Assembly: GCA_035539075.1 (NCBI GenBank)
Contig: DATLJB010000005.1
Location: forward strand, 124,001-188,000
Length of the DNA stretch: 64,000 bases
Direction of reading: 5' to 3'
Source: Dongia_B sp035539075
GTDB taxonomy: Bacteria; Pseudomonadota; Alphaproteobacteria; Dongiales; Dongiaceae
Below the pieces are notes generated by a model. It ran no database searches, was not told where the DNA came from, and worked only from the letters and a program-made list of their open reading frames with translations. Shown here piece after piece: positions 49,212-56,714 of this stretch (position 1 is the first letter of the stretch; each line of letters opens with the position of its first letter). A program made the translations under genes and the position numbers.

Positions 49212-49670
49212 TCAGGCGTAGAGCAGGCGCCCGACTTCCTGGATCAGATGATTAAGATGGAAGGGCTTTGAAAGGCGAGGGGCCGCAGCTTCCCCGGAAT
49301 TGCCCGCCGCACTGCCCGCCTGCGCGGAGGCGCCATTGCCCGCCTGCGCGGAAGCGCCATTGCCGGTGCTCCGGTTGGCGGAAGAGCCACGCACCGGCCG
49401 GTTGCGCTTCAGCGAGACGGCGGCAAAACCGGTGATGAACATGATCTGAACATTCGGATTATGCCGCGAGCACTGCTTGGCGAGTTCGAAACCGTCGAGC
49501 CCGGGCATGGTGACATCGGCCAACAGCAGGTCAACTTTCAGCTCCGACAGCATCTCGACGGCCTGGCTGCCGCTTTCCGCCGCGCGCACGCGATAGCCGG
49601 CCCGCTGCAACATCCTGACCAGGAAGTTGCGCAGCTGTTCGTCATCTTCGGCGACAAGAATCTGGGCCAT
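49212..49670 (-). CDS. cpdR: CpdR-type single-domain response regulator with a low-complexity insertion
   Basis: The first 87 residues are a clear receiver: VAEDDEQLRNFLVRML, VDLLLADVTMPGLDGFELAK (phospho-acceptor Asp52) and IMFITGFAAVSL. The C-terminus SKPFHLNHLIQEVGRLL has the conserved Lys135. These segments match CpdR, which in Caulobacter, when unphosphorylated, directs ClpXP to degrade cell-cycle proteins. CpdR is normally about 120 residues; this one has 152 because residues about 88-131 are a G/S/A/N-rich insertion with a twofold GNGASAQA repeat (24-bp DNA repeat at 49314-49361). The insertion sits between beta-4/alpha-4 and the KPF strand, a signalling surface. Divergent from the N-formylglutamate amidohydrolase gene, a neighbourhood seen in other alphaproteobacteria. 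Confidence 0.85.
   Translation of the reverse strand: MAQILVAEDDEQLRNFLVRMLQRAGYRVRAAESGSQAVEMLSELKVDLLLADVTMPGLDGFELAKQCSRHNPNVQIMFITGFAAVSLKRNRPVRGSSANRSTGNGASAQAGNGASAQAGSAAGNSGEAAAPRLSKPFHLNHLIQEVGRLLYA
49314..49361. repeat. 24-bp tandem repeat, two units, inside cpdR
   Basis: The unit at 49314-49337 (GCCCGCCTGCGCGGAGGCGC followed by CATT) recurs at 49338-49361 with one A/G change. It keeps the reading frame and encodes the repeated octapeptide in the inserted segment. Confidence 0.85.
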
Positions 49671-49963
49671 GACGGCGAGGCTTTCCCCAGGAGCTCTGCA
49701 TAACCAAATAGATATACCGGCACCACGCTGGAGATCTGGCGGACCGGCCAGGCTGCGGCGAGCTGCTTAGTTATTTTTAACCTCAGTCAGCGAGTCGGGA
49801 CCAAGGCAAAATCTTGCGGCGAGCCGCCTTAGCCGATAGCAACTTCTTGTGATGCCGAGGTTTTTAGTCAAAATCGAAGTTTTCCGGCGCGCTGCCGGGG
49901 GGCGGCTGCGAAGCTGTTGCAACACATGACAGCAGCTGGGGATTAAGCTAGAAAAACCGGGAC
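49671..49963. other. Divergent intergenic region of cpdR and the amidohydrolase gene
   Basis: The stretch includes AT-rich patches (near 49768-49785 and 49860-49885) suitable for promoters in both directions. No open frame, repeat or convincing hairpin is visible. A TTAG-N6-TTAA near 49769-49782 is close to, but not, a CtrA site. Confidence 0.4.
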
Positions 49964-50950
49964 ATGAGCGGCGATTTCAATGCGTCGAATGACGCACCAG
50001 CTAGACCTGCCGAGATGATTTGGCCGCCGCGGCTGTCGTCGCCGTTGCTGCTTGCCTCACCTCATAGCGGACGCGATTATCCTGCTGGTTTTTTAGCTCA
50101 ATCGGTGCTTGATCGCGCCATCCTTCGCCAGTCCGAGGATTGCTATGTCGATCTGCTGATCGAGCCGGCGACGCGGCTTGGCGTGCCGAGCCTGCGGGCG
50201 CTGTTCCCACGCATTTTTGTCGATCCCAATCGCGACGCAGCCGAACTCGACCCCCAGCTCTTCGCCGATCCGCTGCCGCCCCAGGCCCAGATTACCTCAC
50301 CGCGCGTCCTCGCCGGACTGGGTGTGGTGCCGCGCGTCGCTGCCGATGACCGCGCGATCTATGCGACGCAACTGCCCTATCGCGAGGCCGAGGACCGGCT
50401 CGAACGCTATTACCGGCCCTATCATCGCAGCCTGCAGGCTGCGATCCGGCACATTCGCAGCGAGTTCGGCCAGTGCCTGCTGCTGGACTGCCATTCCATG
50501 CCGTCCGCCGGCGCACCGCTGCTGCATGAAGGGGCGGAAAAGCAGCGCTCCGGCCAGATCGCCAGCCAGGCTACCGGCAAGCTGTCGTCGGCCGGCAACG
50601 GCACAGCCGGGCCGCGCGGCGCAAGAAGCGGCGGCGAAGTCGATTTCATCCTCGGGGATTGCTATGGCGGGGCCTGCGCCGACGCCGTCACCTCCCATGC
50701 GGAAAGCTTTCTGCTGCAGGCTGGGGCGACCGTCCGCCGCAACAATCCTTACAGCGGCGGCTATGTGACCCAGACCTATGGCCGGCCGGCCGAAGGGGTC
50801 CATGTGCTGCAGCTGGAGATCAACCGGCGGCTCTATGTTGATGAGGCCAGTCTGGCCCCCAATGCCGGCTTTGCCGCCACGCGCGATCTGCTCTGCAGTC
50901 TGATCGCCAGCCTGCGCGACGCTGCATCTGATCTGATAAAGCGACGATAA
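49964..50950 (+). CDS. N-formylglutamate amidohydrolase-family protein with an inserted segment
   Basis: The 328-residue protein has family motifs ASPHSGRDYP (residues 32-40), LFPRIFVDPNRDAAELDP, LLLDCHSMPS (172-181) and FILGDCYGGAC (228-238), and ends with LQLEINRRLY. The His/Asp residues in them would bind zinc. The family hydrolyses N-formyl-L-glutamate to glutamate and formate at the end of histidine degradation. Residues about 182-225 are a G/S/A/Q/R-rich low-complexity insertion not expected in the family, similar in character to the insertion in the neighbouring CpdR. No other hut genes are nearby, so a separate role linked to CpdR is possible. Confidence 0.85.
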   Translation: MSGDFNASNDAPARPAEMIWPPRLSSPLLLASPHSGRDYPAGFLAQSVLDRAILRQSEDCYVDLLIEPATRLGVPSLRALFPRIFVDPNRDAAELDPQLFADPLPPQAQITSPRVLAGLGVVPRVAADDRAIYATQLPYREAEDRLERYYRPYHRSLQAAIRHIRSEFGQCLLLDCHSMPSAGAPLLHEGAEKQRSGQIASQATGKLSSAGNGTAGPRGARSGGEVDFILGDCYGGACADAVTSHAESFLLQAGATVRRNNPYSGGYVTQTYGRPAEGVHVLQLEINRRLYVDEASLAPNAGFAATRDLLCSLIASLRDAASDLIKRR

Positions 50951-50960
50951 TGGATTGAAT

Positions 50961-51500
50961 ATGCAGTATATTCGGCCTGCAACCCCGGCGGATGTCAGCG
51001 CCATAACAGCGATCTATCGCCATCACGTCCTGACCGGCACGGCCAGCTTCGAGGAAGAGCCGCCAAGCGAGGCGGATATGGCGAACCGCCTGGCCGCCAT
51101 TCTTGAACGGCACCTGCCGTATCTGTGCCTGGAAACGGCCGATCCGGCGACGGGGCGGCGGCGGATCGCCGGCTACGCCTATGCCGGACCCTATCGTCCG
51201 CGCAGCGCTTATCGCTTCACGGTCGAGGATTCGATCTATGTCGCGCCAGATGCAACCGGCCGCGGCCATGGCCGCGCCCTGCTGGAGCGGTTGATTGCAG
51301 ACTGCCGTGCCCTCAAGCTGCGGGAAATCATTGCGGTGATCGGCGATTCGGCCAACAGCGCCTCGATCGGCTTACACCGGCAGGCGGGTTTTCGCGATGT
51401 GGGCACCCTCCGCCAAGTCGGCTTCAAGTTCGGCCGCTGGCTGGACAGTGTGCTGATGCAACTGTCGCTTCAGGACACCGACACGCAGCCGGACGAGTGA
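50961..51500 (+). CDS. GNAT acetyltransferase (phosphinothricin/methionine-sulfone acetyltransferase type)
   Basis: ATG 50961 (the frame also offers TTG 50955) gives a 179-residue GNAT protein. IRPATPADVSAITAIYRHHV opens the fold, YAGPYRPRSAYRFTVEDSIYV and ATGRGHGRALLERL supply the acetyl-CoA pyrophosphate loop, and GDSANSASIGLHRQAGF gives the last motif. This arrangement is typical of the pat/bar group, which acetylates phosphinothricin, methionine sulfoximine or related amines. It starts 10 bases after the amidohydrolase stop. Confidence 0.85.
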   Translation: MQYIRPATPADVSAITAIYRHHVLTGTASFEEEPPSEADMANRLAAILERHLPYLCLETADPATGRRRIAGYAYAGPYRPRSAYRFTVEDSIYVAPDATGRGHGRALLERLIADCRALKLREIIAVIGDSANSASIGLHRQAGFRDVGTLRQVGFKFGRWLDSVLMQLSLQDTDTQPDE

Positions 51501-51578
51501 TGTCGCAACCCGTCGCCTCGCAGGCGGTTGCGACCCGCGCTGCGCGCCTTTGCGCAACGGCCTGGGGCGGCTCATGGC

Positions 51579-51607
51579 AAAAAAAAGGGCCGTGCATTGC
51601 ACGGCCC
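51579..51607 (-). terminator. Intrinsic terminator of the small-RNA candidate
   Basis: The minus strand reads GGGCCGTGC, loop AAT, GCACGGCCC, followed by eight T (51586-51579). The stem has nine G/C-rich pairs and no mismatch. The plus strand lacks a T-run after the stem, which fixes the direction. Confidence 0.8.
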
Positions 51608-51680
51608 AAGTTCTGGGAGGAAACGCCCATGAGGGGCGTAAGCGAGAGGGGAGTGTCAGGGGAGATGTCCGCCTCTCGCA
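51579..51680 (-). ncRNA. Candidate trans-acting small RNA with C-rich loops and an intrinsic terminator
   Basis: Read on the minus strand from about 51680, the transcript would form hairpin 1 (GCGAGAGG/CCTCTCGC, 51679-51642) with a 22-base loop holding CTCCCC and ACTCCC. Hairpin 2 is ACGCCC/GGGCGT (51639-51623). A single-stranded TTTCCTCCCAG follows, and then a terminator (9-bp GGGCCGTGC/GCACGGCCC stem, 3-base loop, eight T). The C-rich segments are complementary to Shine-Dalgarno sequences, as in alphaproteobacterial CcsR/alpha-r14-like sRNAs. A TTGACT (51710-51715) with a weak CATTTT 17 bases later would start the RNA just at hairpin 1. Function and expression are inferred. Confidence 0.65.
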
Positions 51681-51686
51681 CTGCAG

Positions 51687-51715
51687 AAAATGATGTTGCG
51701 GCTGCGAAAAGTCAA
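51687..51715 (-). promoter_or_regulatory. Probable promoter of the small-RNA candidate
   Basis: On the minus strand TTGACT (51715-51710) is followed after 17 bases by CATTTT (51692-51687), a weak -10. The expected start near 51680 coincides with the first base of the first hairpin. Confidence 0.45.
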
Positions 51716-52036
51716 GGGACAACCTGTCGCAGAAGCTATGCAAATGATTGACTCTGCTATCAGAAAACCTCATGGCGCTTTTCTAAAGCTCGTCAAATTT
51801 TATGCAACATTCCGGCCGCCTCGGCGGCACATTGGCTATTGATCACGGTCTCGTGATAAGGGAGGCTGATGCCCTTCACGCCGGGTCCGCGATACAGAAG
51901 AATGGACCTTGCCGCCCCTGGCGGGCAACGGGTCGGACTTCTGGTGCCGGACGGAAGGCGGCAGGATATGGTCTGATCGGTTCGGATCGACCATGAATGA
52001 TGGGGAAATAAGCCTGCTTTGGGGGAAGGAGGCGGG

Positions 52037-54232
52037 ATGAGCCCGCATACGGGGGCCACCGGTAAGCTGCTGACAGCGACCGGCGACCAAGCCGAGGCAC
52101 AGCCTCCGCAAGGGGAAGATGGGGCGCGTTTCGACGGCGGGCGATTTGCCCGTCTTCCCCTGTGGCGAACCGTTATTGCGATCGCGGTCCTGTTCGTTCT
52201 CGGCCTGGTTGCGATCGTCACCCTCATGTTGCGAAGCGCTGAGGAGCAGAACGCCGAAGCGCGCCACCTGGCCGAGTTCCAGTTCGGCGCGGCACTTGCC
52301 GCAACGGAACGCAATGTGGCGACAACGACACTGGATTATGCCTGGTGGGACGATGCCTATACCCATCTGGCCGAGCGGCGCGACAGCGCCTGGGCCGATG
52401 TCAATCTTACCGGCTCGACGGTTGTCGGGTCGGATAAACTGATTCAAGGCGTCCTGGTCTTCGACGCATCCGACCGGTTGGATTACGGAAACTGGCTGGG
52501 GCAATCGCCGGCCGCCGACTGGACCGGCAAGATAAAAGGGGGGCTGCGGCAACTGCTGCAGGAGGCGCGCAGCGAGGATGCAGCAAAACCCCACGCCGTG
52601 TCCGGCCTGCTTTCAATCGATGGCAAACCCGCCATCGCTGCTGCGGCGCCGGTCCTGCCGTTTTCCGCTACCGCGACGATACCGCCGGCCGAGACACGCC
52701 ATGTGCTGGTCTTCATGAGGGTGCTGGACAGCGCGAATCTCCAAGCCGTCAGCGCCATCCTCGGCACCAGCCGGCTGCAATTGTCGGAGCGTCCTGCGGC
52801 GGCGGCCGGCTCGACGAGGGGCGGATCGGCCGCGGCGGAGACTGCGGAGGTTTCCCTCATTGCTCTCGACGGCAGCGATATCGGCCGCATCCGCTGGCTG
52901 CCGCCACAGCCCGGCCGGACCATTGTCGGGCGGTTGATGCCGCAGATCGCCATGATCATCGGAATCATGACGGTCCTGGCGGGCATTGCCATCGCCTTGA
53001 TACTGAGCATACAGCGTCGCAGTCAGGCCTATCTCAACCTGATCGACGCCAAAAACCGGCGTATCGAGAACAATCTCCGGCTCTGGCGTATTACAATCGA
53101 GGCCATCGAATATGGCGTTGCCGTATTTGATCAGCAGGGCCGGCTGTTGCTGCGCAACCAGGCATGCCAGCGCATCTGGGACCTGCCGGAGGAGTTGCTG
53201 CGCGAAGGAACGACGGTGGCGGCGATCGCCGACTGGGTCCTCGGCAGCGGCGGTTACCAACTGCAGCCGGATGACGCCCGCCCGGCCGACTTGCGGCCGC
53301 AGGAAGCGATCGCCGGCGGCCGCTGGATCTATTGCCGCGGCGCACGCGTGCTCGAGGTCCAGCGTCTGATCGTCCCGGAAATCGGCGGTTTCATCAGTAT
53401 TTCGCGGGATATGACGCAGGCCCGGCAGCACGAGGAGGAACTGGTTCAAGCCTGGGAGCAGGCGGTTCTTGCCAACCGTGCGAAATCCGAGTTCCTCGCC
53501 AATATCAGTCATGAACTGCGGACGCCGCTGAACGCCATTATCGGCTTCTCCGAGGTGCTGGAACTGGAGATCTTCGGCGCTCTCGCCAATGAACGCCATC
53601 GATCCTATGTCGCCGATATCAAGGCCAGCGGCGCGCATCTCCTCAGCCTGATCAACGACATTCTCGATCTCTCGAAGATCGAGGCGGGCAAGTTCGATCT
53701 CCGTATCGAGCCGGTCGATTGCAGCGAGGTGCTGGAGGCGGTGGCGCGGCTGATCCGCCCCCGCGCCGAGGCCGGTCAGTTGCAATTCACCGTCACGCGT
53801 CCGGACGGCCCGCTGATCATCGGTGCTGATGAGCGCGCCGTGAAGCAGGTGCTGATCAACCTGCTCAGCAATGCCGTCAAGTTCACGCCGGCCGGCGGCA
53901 AGGTCGAGCTTGCCTGCCGTCAAGTGCCCAACGGCATCGCCCTGGTGGTGCGGGACACTGGTATAGGCATCTCGGCGCAGGATATTGAGACCGCCCTGGC
54001 ACCTTTCGGCCAGATCGACAGCCATCTTTCCCGTCGTTTCGAGGGGACGGGCCTCGGCCTGCCGATCGTCAAGGGCATTTGCGAGCTGCATGGCGGCTTC
54101 CTTGAGCTGCAGAGCGAGGTGAACGCGGGCACGACGGTCACCGCGATCCTTCTCGATCAGCTGGCACCCGGCGAACGCCATCATCCCGGCGCGTCGGAGC
54201 GCGCGCCGACGGTAACCTTGCAGCCGAATTGA
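52037..54232 (+). CDS. Membrane CHASE4-PAS histidine kinase (PleC/DivJ-like core)
   Basis: The 731-residue sensor has a transmembrane helix at about 45-67, then an extracytoplasmic CHASE4-type domain (TLDYAWWDDAYTHLAERRDS) to about 240. A second helix lies near 310-330 (IGIMTVLAGIAIALIL), a PAS-like domain follows (ITIEAIEYGVAVFDQQGRLL), then HisKA and HATPase_c. The phospho-acceptor His is in FLANISHELRTPLNAIIGFS; NLLSNAVKFTPAGG, DTGIGIS and FEGTGLGLPIVKG are the N, G1 and G2 boxes. The HisKA sequence resembles the PleC/DivJ/PdhS family that controls DivK. No response regulator follows; cpdR lies 2.4 kb upstream. Strong GGAAGGAGG before ATG 52037. Confidence 0.9.
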   Translation: MSPHTGATGKLLTATGDQAEAQPPQGEDGARFDGGRFARLPLWRTVIAIAVLFVLGLVAIVTLMLRSAEEQNAEARHLAEFQFGAALAATERNVATTTLDYAWWDDAYTHLAERRDSAWADVNLTGSTVVGSDKLIQGVLVFDASDRLDYGNWLGQSPAADWTGKIKGGLRQLLQEARSEDAAKPHAVSGLLSIDGKPAIAAAAPVLPFSATATIPPAETRHVLVFMRVLDSANLQAVSAILGTSRLQLSERPAAAAGSTRGGSAAAETAEVSLIALDGSDIGRIRWLPPQPGRTIVGRLMPQIAMIIGIMTVLAGIAIALILSIQRRSQAYLNLIDAKNRRIENNLRLWRITIEAIEYGVAVFDQQGRLLLRNQACQRIWDLPEELLREGTTVAAIADWVLGSGGYQLQPDDARPADLRPQEAIAGGRWIYCRGARVLEVQRLIVPEIGGFISISRDMTQARQHEEELVQAWEQAVLANRAKSEFLANISHELRTPLNAIIGFSEVLELEIFGALANERHRSYVADIKASGAHLLSLINDILDLSKIEAGKFDLRIEPVDCSEVLEAVARLIRPRAEAGQLQFTVTRPDGPLIIGADERAVKQVLINLLSNAVKFTPAGGKVELACRQVPNGIALVVRDTGIGISAQDIETALAPFGQIDSHLSRRFEGTGLGLPIVKGICELHGGFLELQSEVNAGTTVTAILLDQLAPGERHHPGASERAPTVTLQPN

Positions 54233-54463
54233 GCGACGACTTTCCGGCGGGGCCGCCGGTTCTCTCGCCCGGCCTGCGGGTCGCATGCGGGTGGGAGTTG
54301 ACCGGCATGTGGTTGTCAGTTCTTATCATTGACAACCAGGACGATTGCCGGCGCGAAGACTCGGGCGGGCGATGAACCTGCCGCCCGCCGGTGGCGAGGC
54401 GACGGAAGCGGGGCTGGTTGCGGCTGGTTGGGCGGCCGGGTAAAGAACAAGGCTTTAGGCGTG

Positions 54464-55168
54464 ATGGGCGAACCGACCCTTTATGGTCCTTTGCATAGCA
54501 GTCTGGTCAGTGCCGTGCGATTGGCCTTGCTGGCCCTGGATCTGCCGCATCAGATCGTCGAGCCTGATCTCCACAGCCTCGACAGCACCCGGATGACCGA
54601 TCTCCTGCCTTATTTCGTGTCGCAGGCGCCGACCCTCATTCACGACGATCTGGCGCTCTATGACACCGAGGCGATCCTGCTTTACCTGGACAGCTGGTAT
54701 GGCGAGCTGCTGCGGCAAGAGGGGATTGCAACCCGCGGGGCGGCGGTCACATCCGGCCTGATGCCCGGTCAGCCGCGTCTCCTCGGGCTGATGTGGCAAA
54801 TGGTTGCGGTGATGCGCGACCACCTGCAGCCCGCCGCAATTGGCGGTGTGGTAGCACAAAAGATCTTCGTGCCGCATCTCGGCGGCCGGCCCGATACCGA
54901 GAAGCTGGCGGCGGCGGTGGCGAGGCAACAGGATTGCCTGCAATTGCTCGAGCAACTGACCTTGCTCTGTCATGACGGCGATCACGCCGACTATCTGGTG
55001 GATAGCCAACTGCGGCTTGCCGATCTGCTGCTCTATCCGATTGTCTTCCTGATGATGAAGACCGATCTCGGCTCCGCCTGTCTCGCGCGCTCGGTCCGTC
55101 TGTCGCGCTGGTGGCTTGCCATCAGCAAGATTGACCGCTTGCGGCCGGGATTGCCGGTCCTGCCGTAG
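54464..55168 (+). CDS. Glutathione S-transferase-like protein
   Basis: ATG 54464 (after GTG 54461) gives 234 residues. The N-terminal thioredoxin-like domain reads TLYGPLHSSLVSAVRLALL, QAPTLIHDDLALYDTEAILL, including a cis-Pro and the Glu/Asp-Thr/Ser pair that binds gamma-glutamate. The C-terminal domain is helical (LRLADLLLYPIVFLM). The catalytic Ser or Cys is uncertain. The long upstream frame start (54329) would add 45 Arg/Gly-rich residues and is not preferred. Substrate unknown. Confidence 0.75.
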   Translation: MGEPTLYGPLHSSLVSAVRLALLALDLPHQIVEPDLHSLDSTRMTDLLPYFVSQAPTLIHDDLALYDTEAILLYLDSWYGELLRQEGIATRGAAVTSGLMPGQPRLLGLMWQMVAVMRDHLQPAAIGGVVAQKIFVPHLGGRPDTEKLAAAVARQQDCLQLLEQLTLLCHDGDHADYLVDSQLRLADLLLYPIVFLMMKTDLGSACLARSVRLSRWWLAISKIDRLRPGLPVLP

Positions 55169-55255
55169 CCGCCCGGACGCGCTGCTGCGAACTGCTGCAA
55201 GACGGTGCGGCGCCCTATATAACAACAGAATCTCTTTCCGATCGCGAGTACAGCC

Positions 55256-55903
55256 ATGTCCAATGCCAATGACAGCGTTTCCGCAACCGGGCCGGCAACG
55301 GCCGCTGCCGGTTTCGGCCGGCGTCACGACATCTCCTGGCTTGCCGAGCGCCGCTCGGTTGCCGTGCGCCGCATGGGCGGCCCGGGGCCGAGCGAGGCGG
55401 AGCTGACGCAGATTCTGTCGGCAGCGCTTGCCGCGCCGGATCACGGTGCCCTGCGGCCCTGGCGCGTCGTCCGCTGCACCGACAAGGGCAAGGCGCGGCT
55501 GGCCGAACTGTTCATCGCTGCGAAGCTGCGCGCGAAGCCGGATGCCGCCGAGGCAGAGCTGGCGCGCGAGCGTGACAAGGCGATGAAGCCGCCGATCCTG
55601 CTGGCCATGGTGGCGACGCCGAAACCCGCCAAGGGCGAGATCACGCCGGCCGAGCAGCTCGCTTCAGCCGGGGCTGCCATGCAGAGCATCCTGCTGGCGG
55701 CTTTCGGCCTCGGTTATGGCGCCATCATCCTCAGCGGCAGTCGCTGTGCCGATCCGGCCGTGCGCGCGGCGTTCGGGGTGGCTGCCGGCGGTGAGCTGCT
55801 GGGCTTCATCAGCATCGGTACCGTAGTCGATACGCCGATCCCATCACCCCGCCCGGGGCTGGCCGAGATGGTCGCCACCTATGACGGCGACGCGCTCGGC
55901 TGA
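55256..55903 (+). CDS. Nitroreductase-family flavoprotein (YdjA-like)
   Basis: The 215-residue protein has LAERRSVAVRRMGGPGPSEA near residue 30, AALAAPDHGALRPWRVV near 57-73, AAMQSILLAAFGLGYGAIIL and a C-terminal FISIGTVV. This is the FMN-binding nitroreductase fold of the short YdjA type. These enzymes reduce nitro or quinone compounds with NAD(P)H. The first 22 residues are Ala/Thr/Gly-rich and may be untranslated or disordered. It converges with the acetyltransferase gene 27 bases away. Confidence 0.85.
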   Translation: MSNANDSVSATGPATAAAGFGRRHDISWLAERRSVAVRRMGGPGPSEAELTQILSAALAAPDHGALRPWRVVRCTDKGKARLAELFIAAKLRAKPDAAEAELARERDKAMKPPILLAMVATPKPAKGEITPAEQLASAGAAMQSILLAAFGLGYGAIILSGSRCADPAVRAAFGVAAGGELLGFISIGTVVDTPIPSPRPGLAEMVATYDGDALG

Positions 55904-55930
55904 AAGGGCGATGCGGCTGCTCTGTGACGG

Positions 55931-56677
55931 TCAAGCGGCCTGCGCCCAAACCCGCAAAGCGCCGATGGTCTCGAAGCCGCAACGCCGCATGGCAGTGATG
56001 TCGCCGCCGCTCTCATAGCCGACAATGGGGAGATCCTGATACTCGGCGGCGATCATGGCAATGGCACTGGCGCGCCAGGCATCGCTATCTTGGTCGGGCA
56101 CGAACAGGTTCGTATAGCCGACAACCCCGGCATCGTGAGCCCCGGTATCGTGACAGGTGACGCAACCGGCAACCACCCGCCCGTCCTGCCGGCAAGCGAG
56201 GACCCGTACCCGGGCATCATCGAGCAAGGCGGCCGGAAAAAGCGCCGCCCCGCCGGAATCTCCCCAGCCGGCCTCCCATGACCGCAATTCTGCCGCCGTC
56301 GCGACCACCTGCCATGACGCATCGGCCGGAGGCGTTTCCTGCCGCCGTCGATCAGCCGGCAGTTGCAGCCATTCGGCTTCGAACAGGCAGCTGAAGCCGA
56401 GGGGCGCAAGGTCCAGCAGGTTGAAGCTGTCCTTCACGGCAAAGGGCATATGAGTCTCACGCGCGGCGGCAGCGAGCGCGCCGATCGTGGCGAGCTGCGA
56501 CGCGGTCGCCGCCGCACCACTCAACGTGACGACGTTAGGATAATAGCGGGGCGCGGGCGCTGTCGTGAACCAGAGATGCTCGCTGAAATGCGTCGCGCAA
56601 CCGTGGGCCCGTAGCATCGCATCGCACCAGGCCGCATTGTTGCCCGCGGCCAGAGAAACATTGTCGAGGTTGTTCAT
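55931..56677 (-). CDS. GNAT-like acetyltransferase
   Basis: The 248-residue protein has an atypical N-terminal half (HFSEHLWFTTAPAPRYYPNV, resembling other two-part GNAT proteins). Its C-terminal half has RVLACRQDGRVVAGCVTCHD, GVVGYTNLFVPDQDSDAWRA and a final AMRRCGFETIGALRVWA, which follow the order of GNAT beta-strands. The acetyl-CoA loop (Q/RxxGxG/A) is poor, so activity is uncertain. It precedes the MFS exporter gene end by 37 bases in the same direction and may share its transcript. Confidence 0.6.
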   Translation of the reverse strand: MNNLDNVSLAAGNNAAWCDAMLRAHGCATHFSEHLWFTTAPAPRYYPNVVTLSGAAATASQLATIGALAAAARETHMPFAVKDSFNLLDLAPLGFSCLFEAEWLQLPADRRRQETPPADASWQVVATAAELRSWEAGWGDSGGAALFPAALLDDARVRVLACRQDGRVVAGCVTCHDTGAHDAGVVGYTNLFVPDQDSDAWRASAIAMIAAEYQDLPIVGYESGGDITAMRRCGFETIGALRVWAQAA

Positions 56678-56714
56678 GCCGGTCGCTCCGTGGCGCCCGA
56701 CGACTGCCGCAAGG

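Larger units (their letters stand above)
51501..52036. other. Intergenic region with a structured small-RNA candidate
   Basis: No credible protein gene lies here. The left part (51579-51715) carries a candidate minus-strand sRNA with promoter and terminator, listed separately. The right part (51720-52036) contains AT-rich stretches near 51725-51815 and the ribosome site GGAAGGAGG of the kinase gene at 52024-52032. Confidence 0.6.

Noticed and set aside
49769..49782. TTAG-N6-TTAA resembling a CtrA site upstream of cpdR
   Set aside because: Spacing and the first half-site deviate from TTAA-N7-TTAA, and one such AT-rich match is expected by chance.
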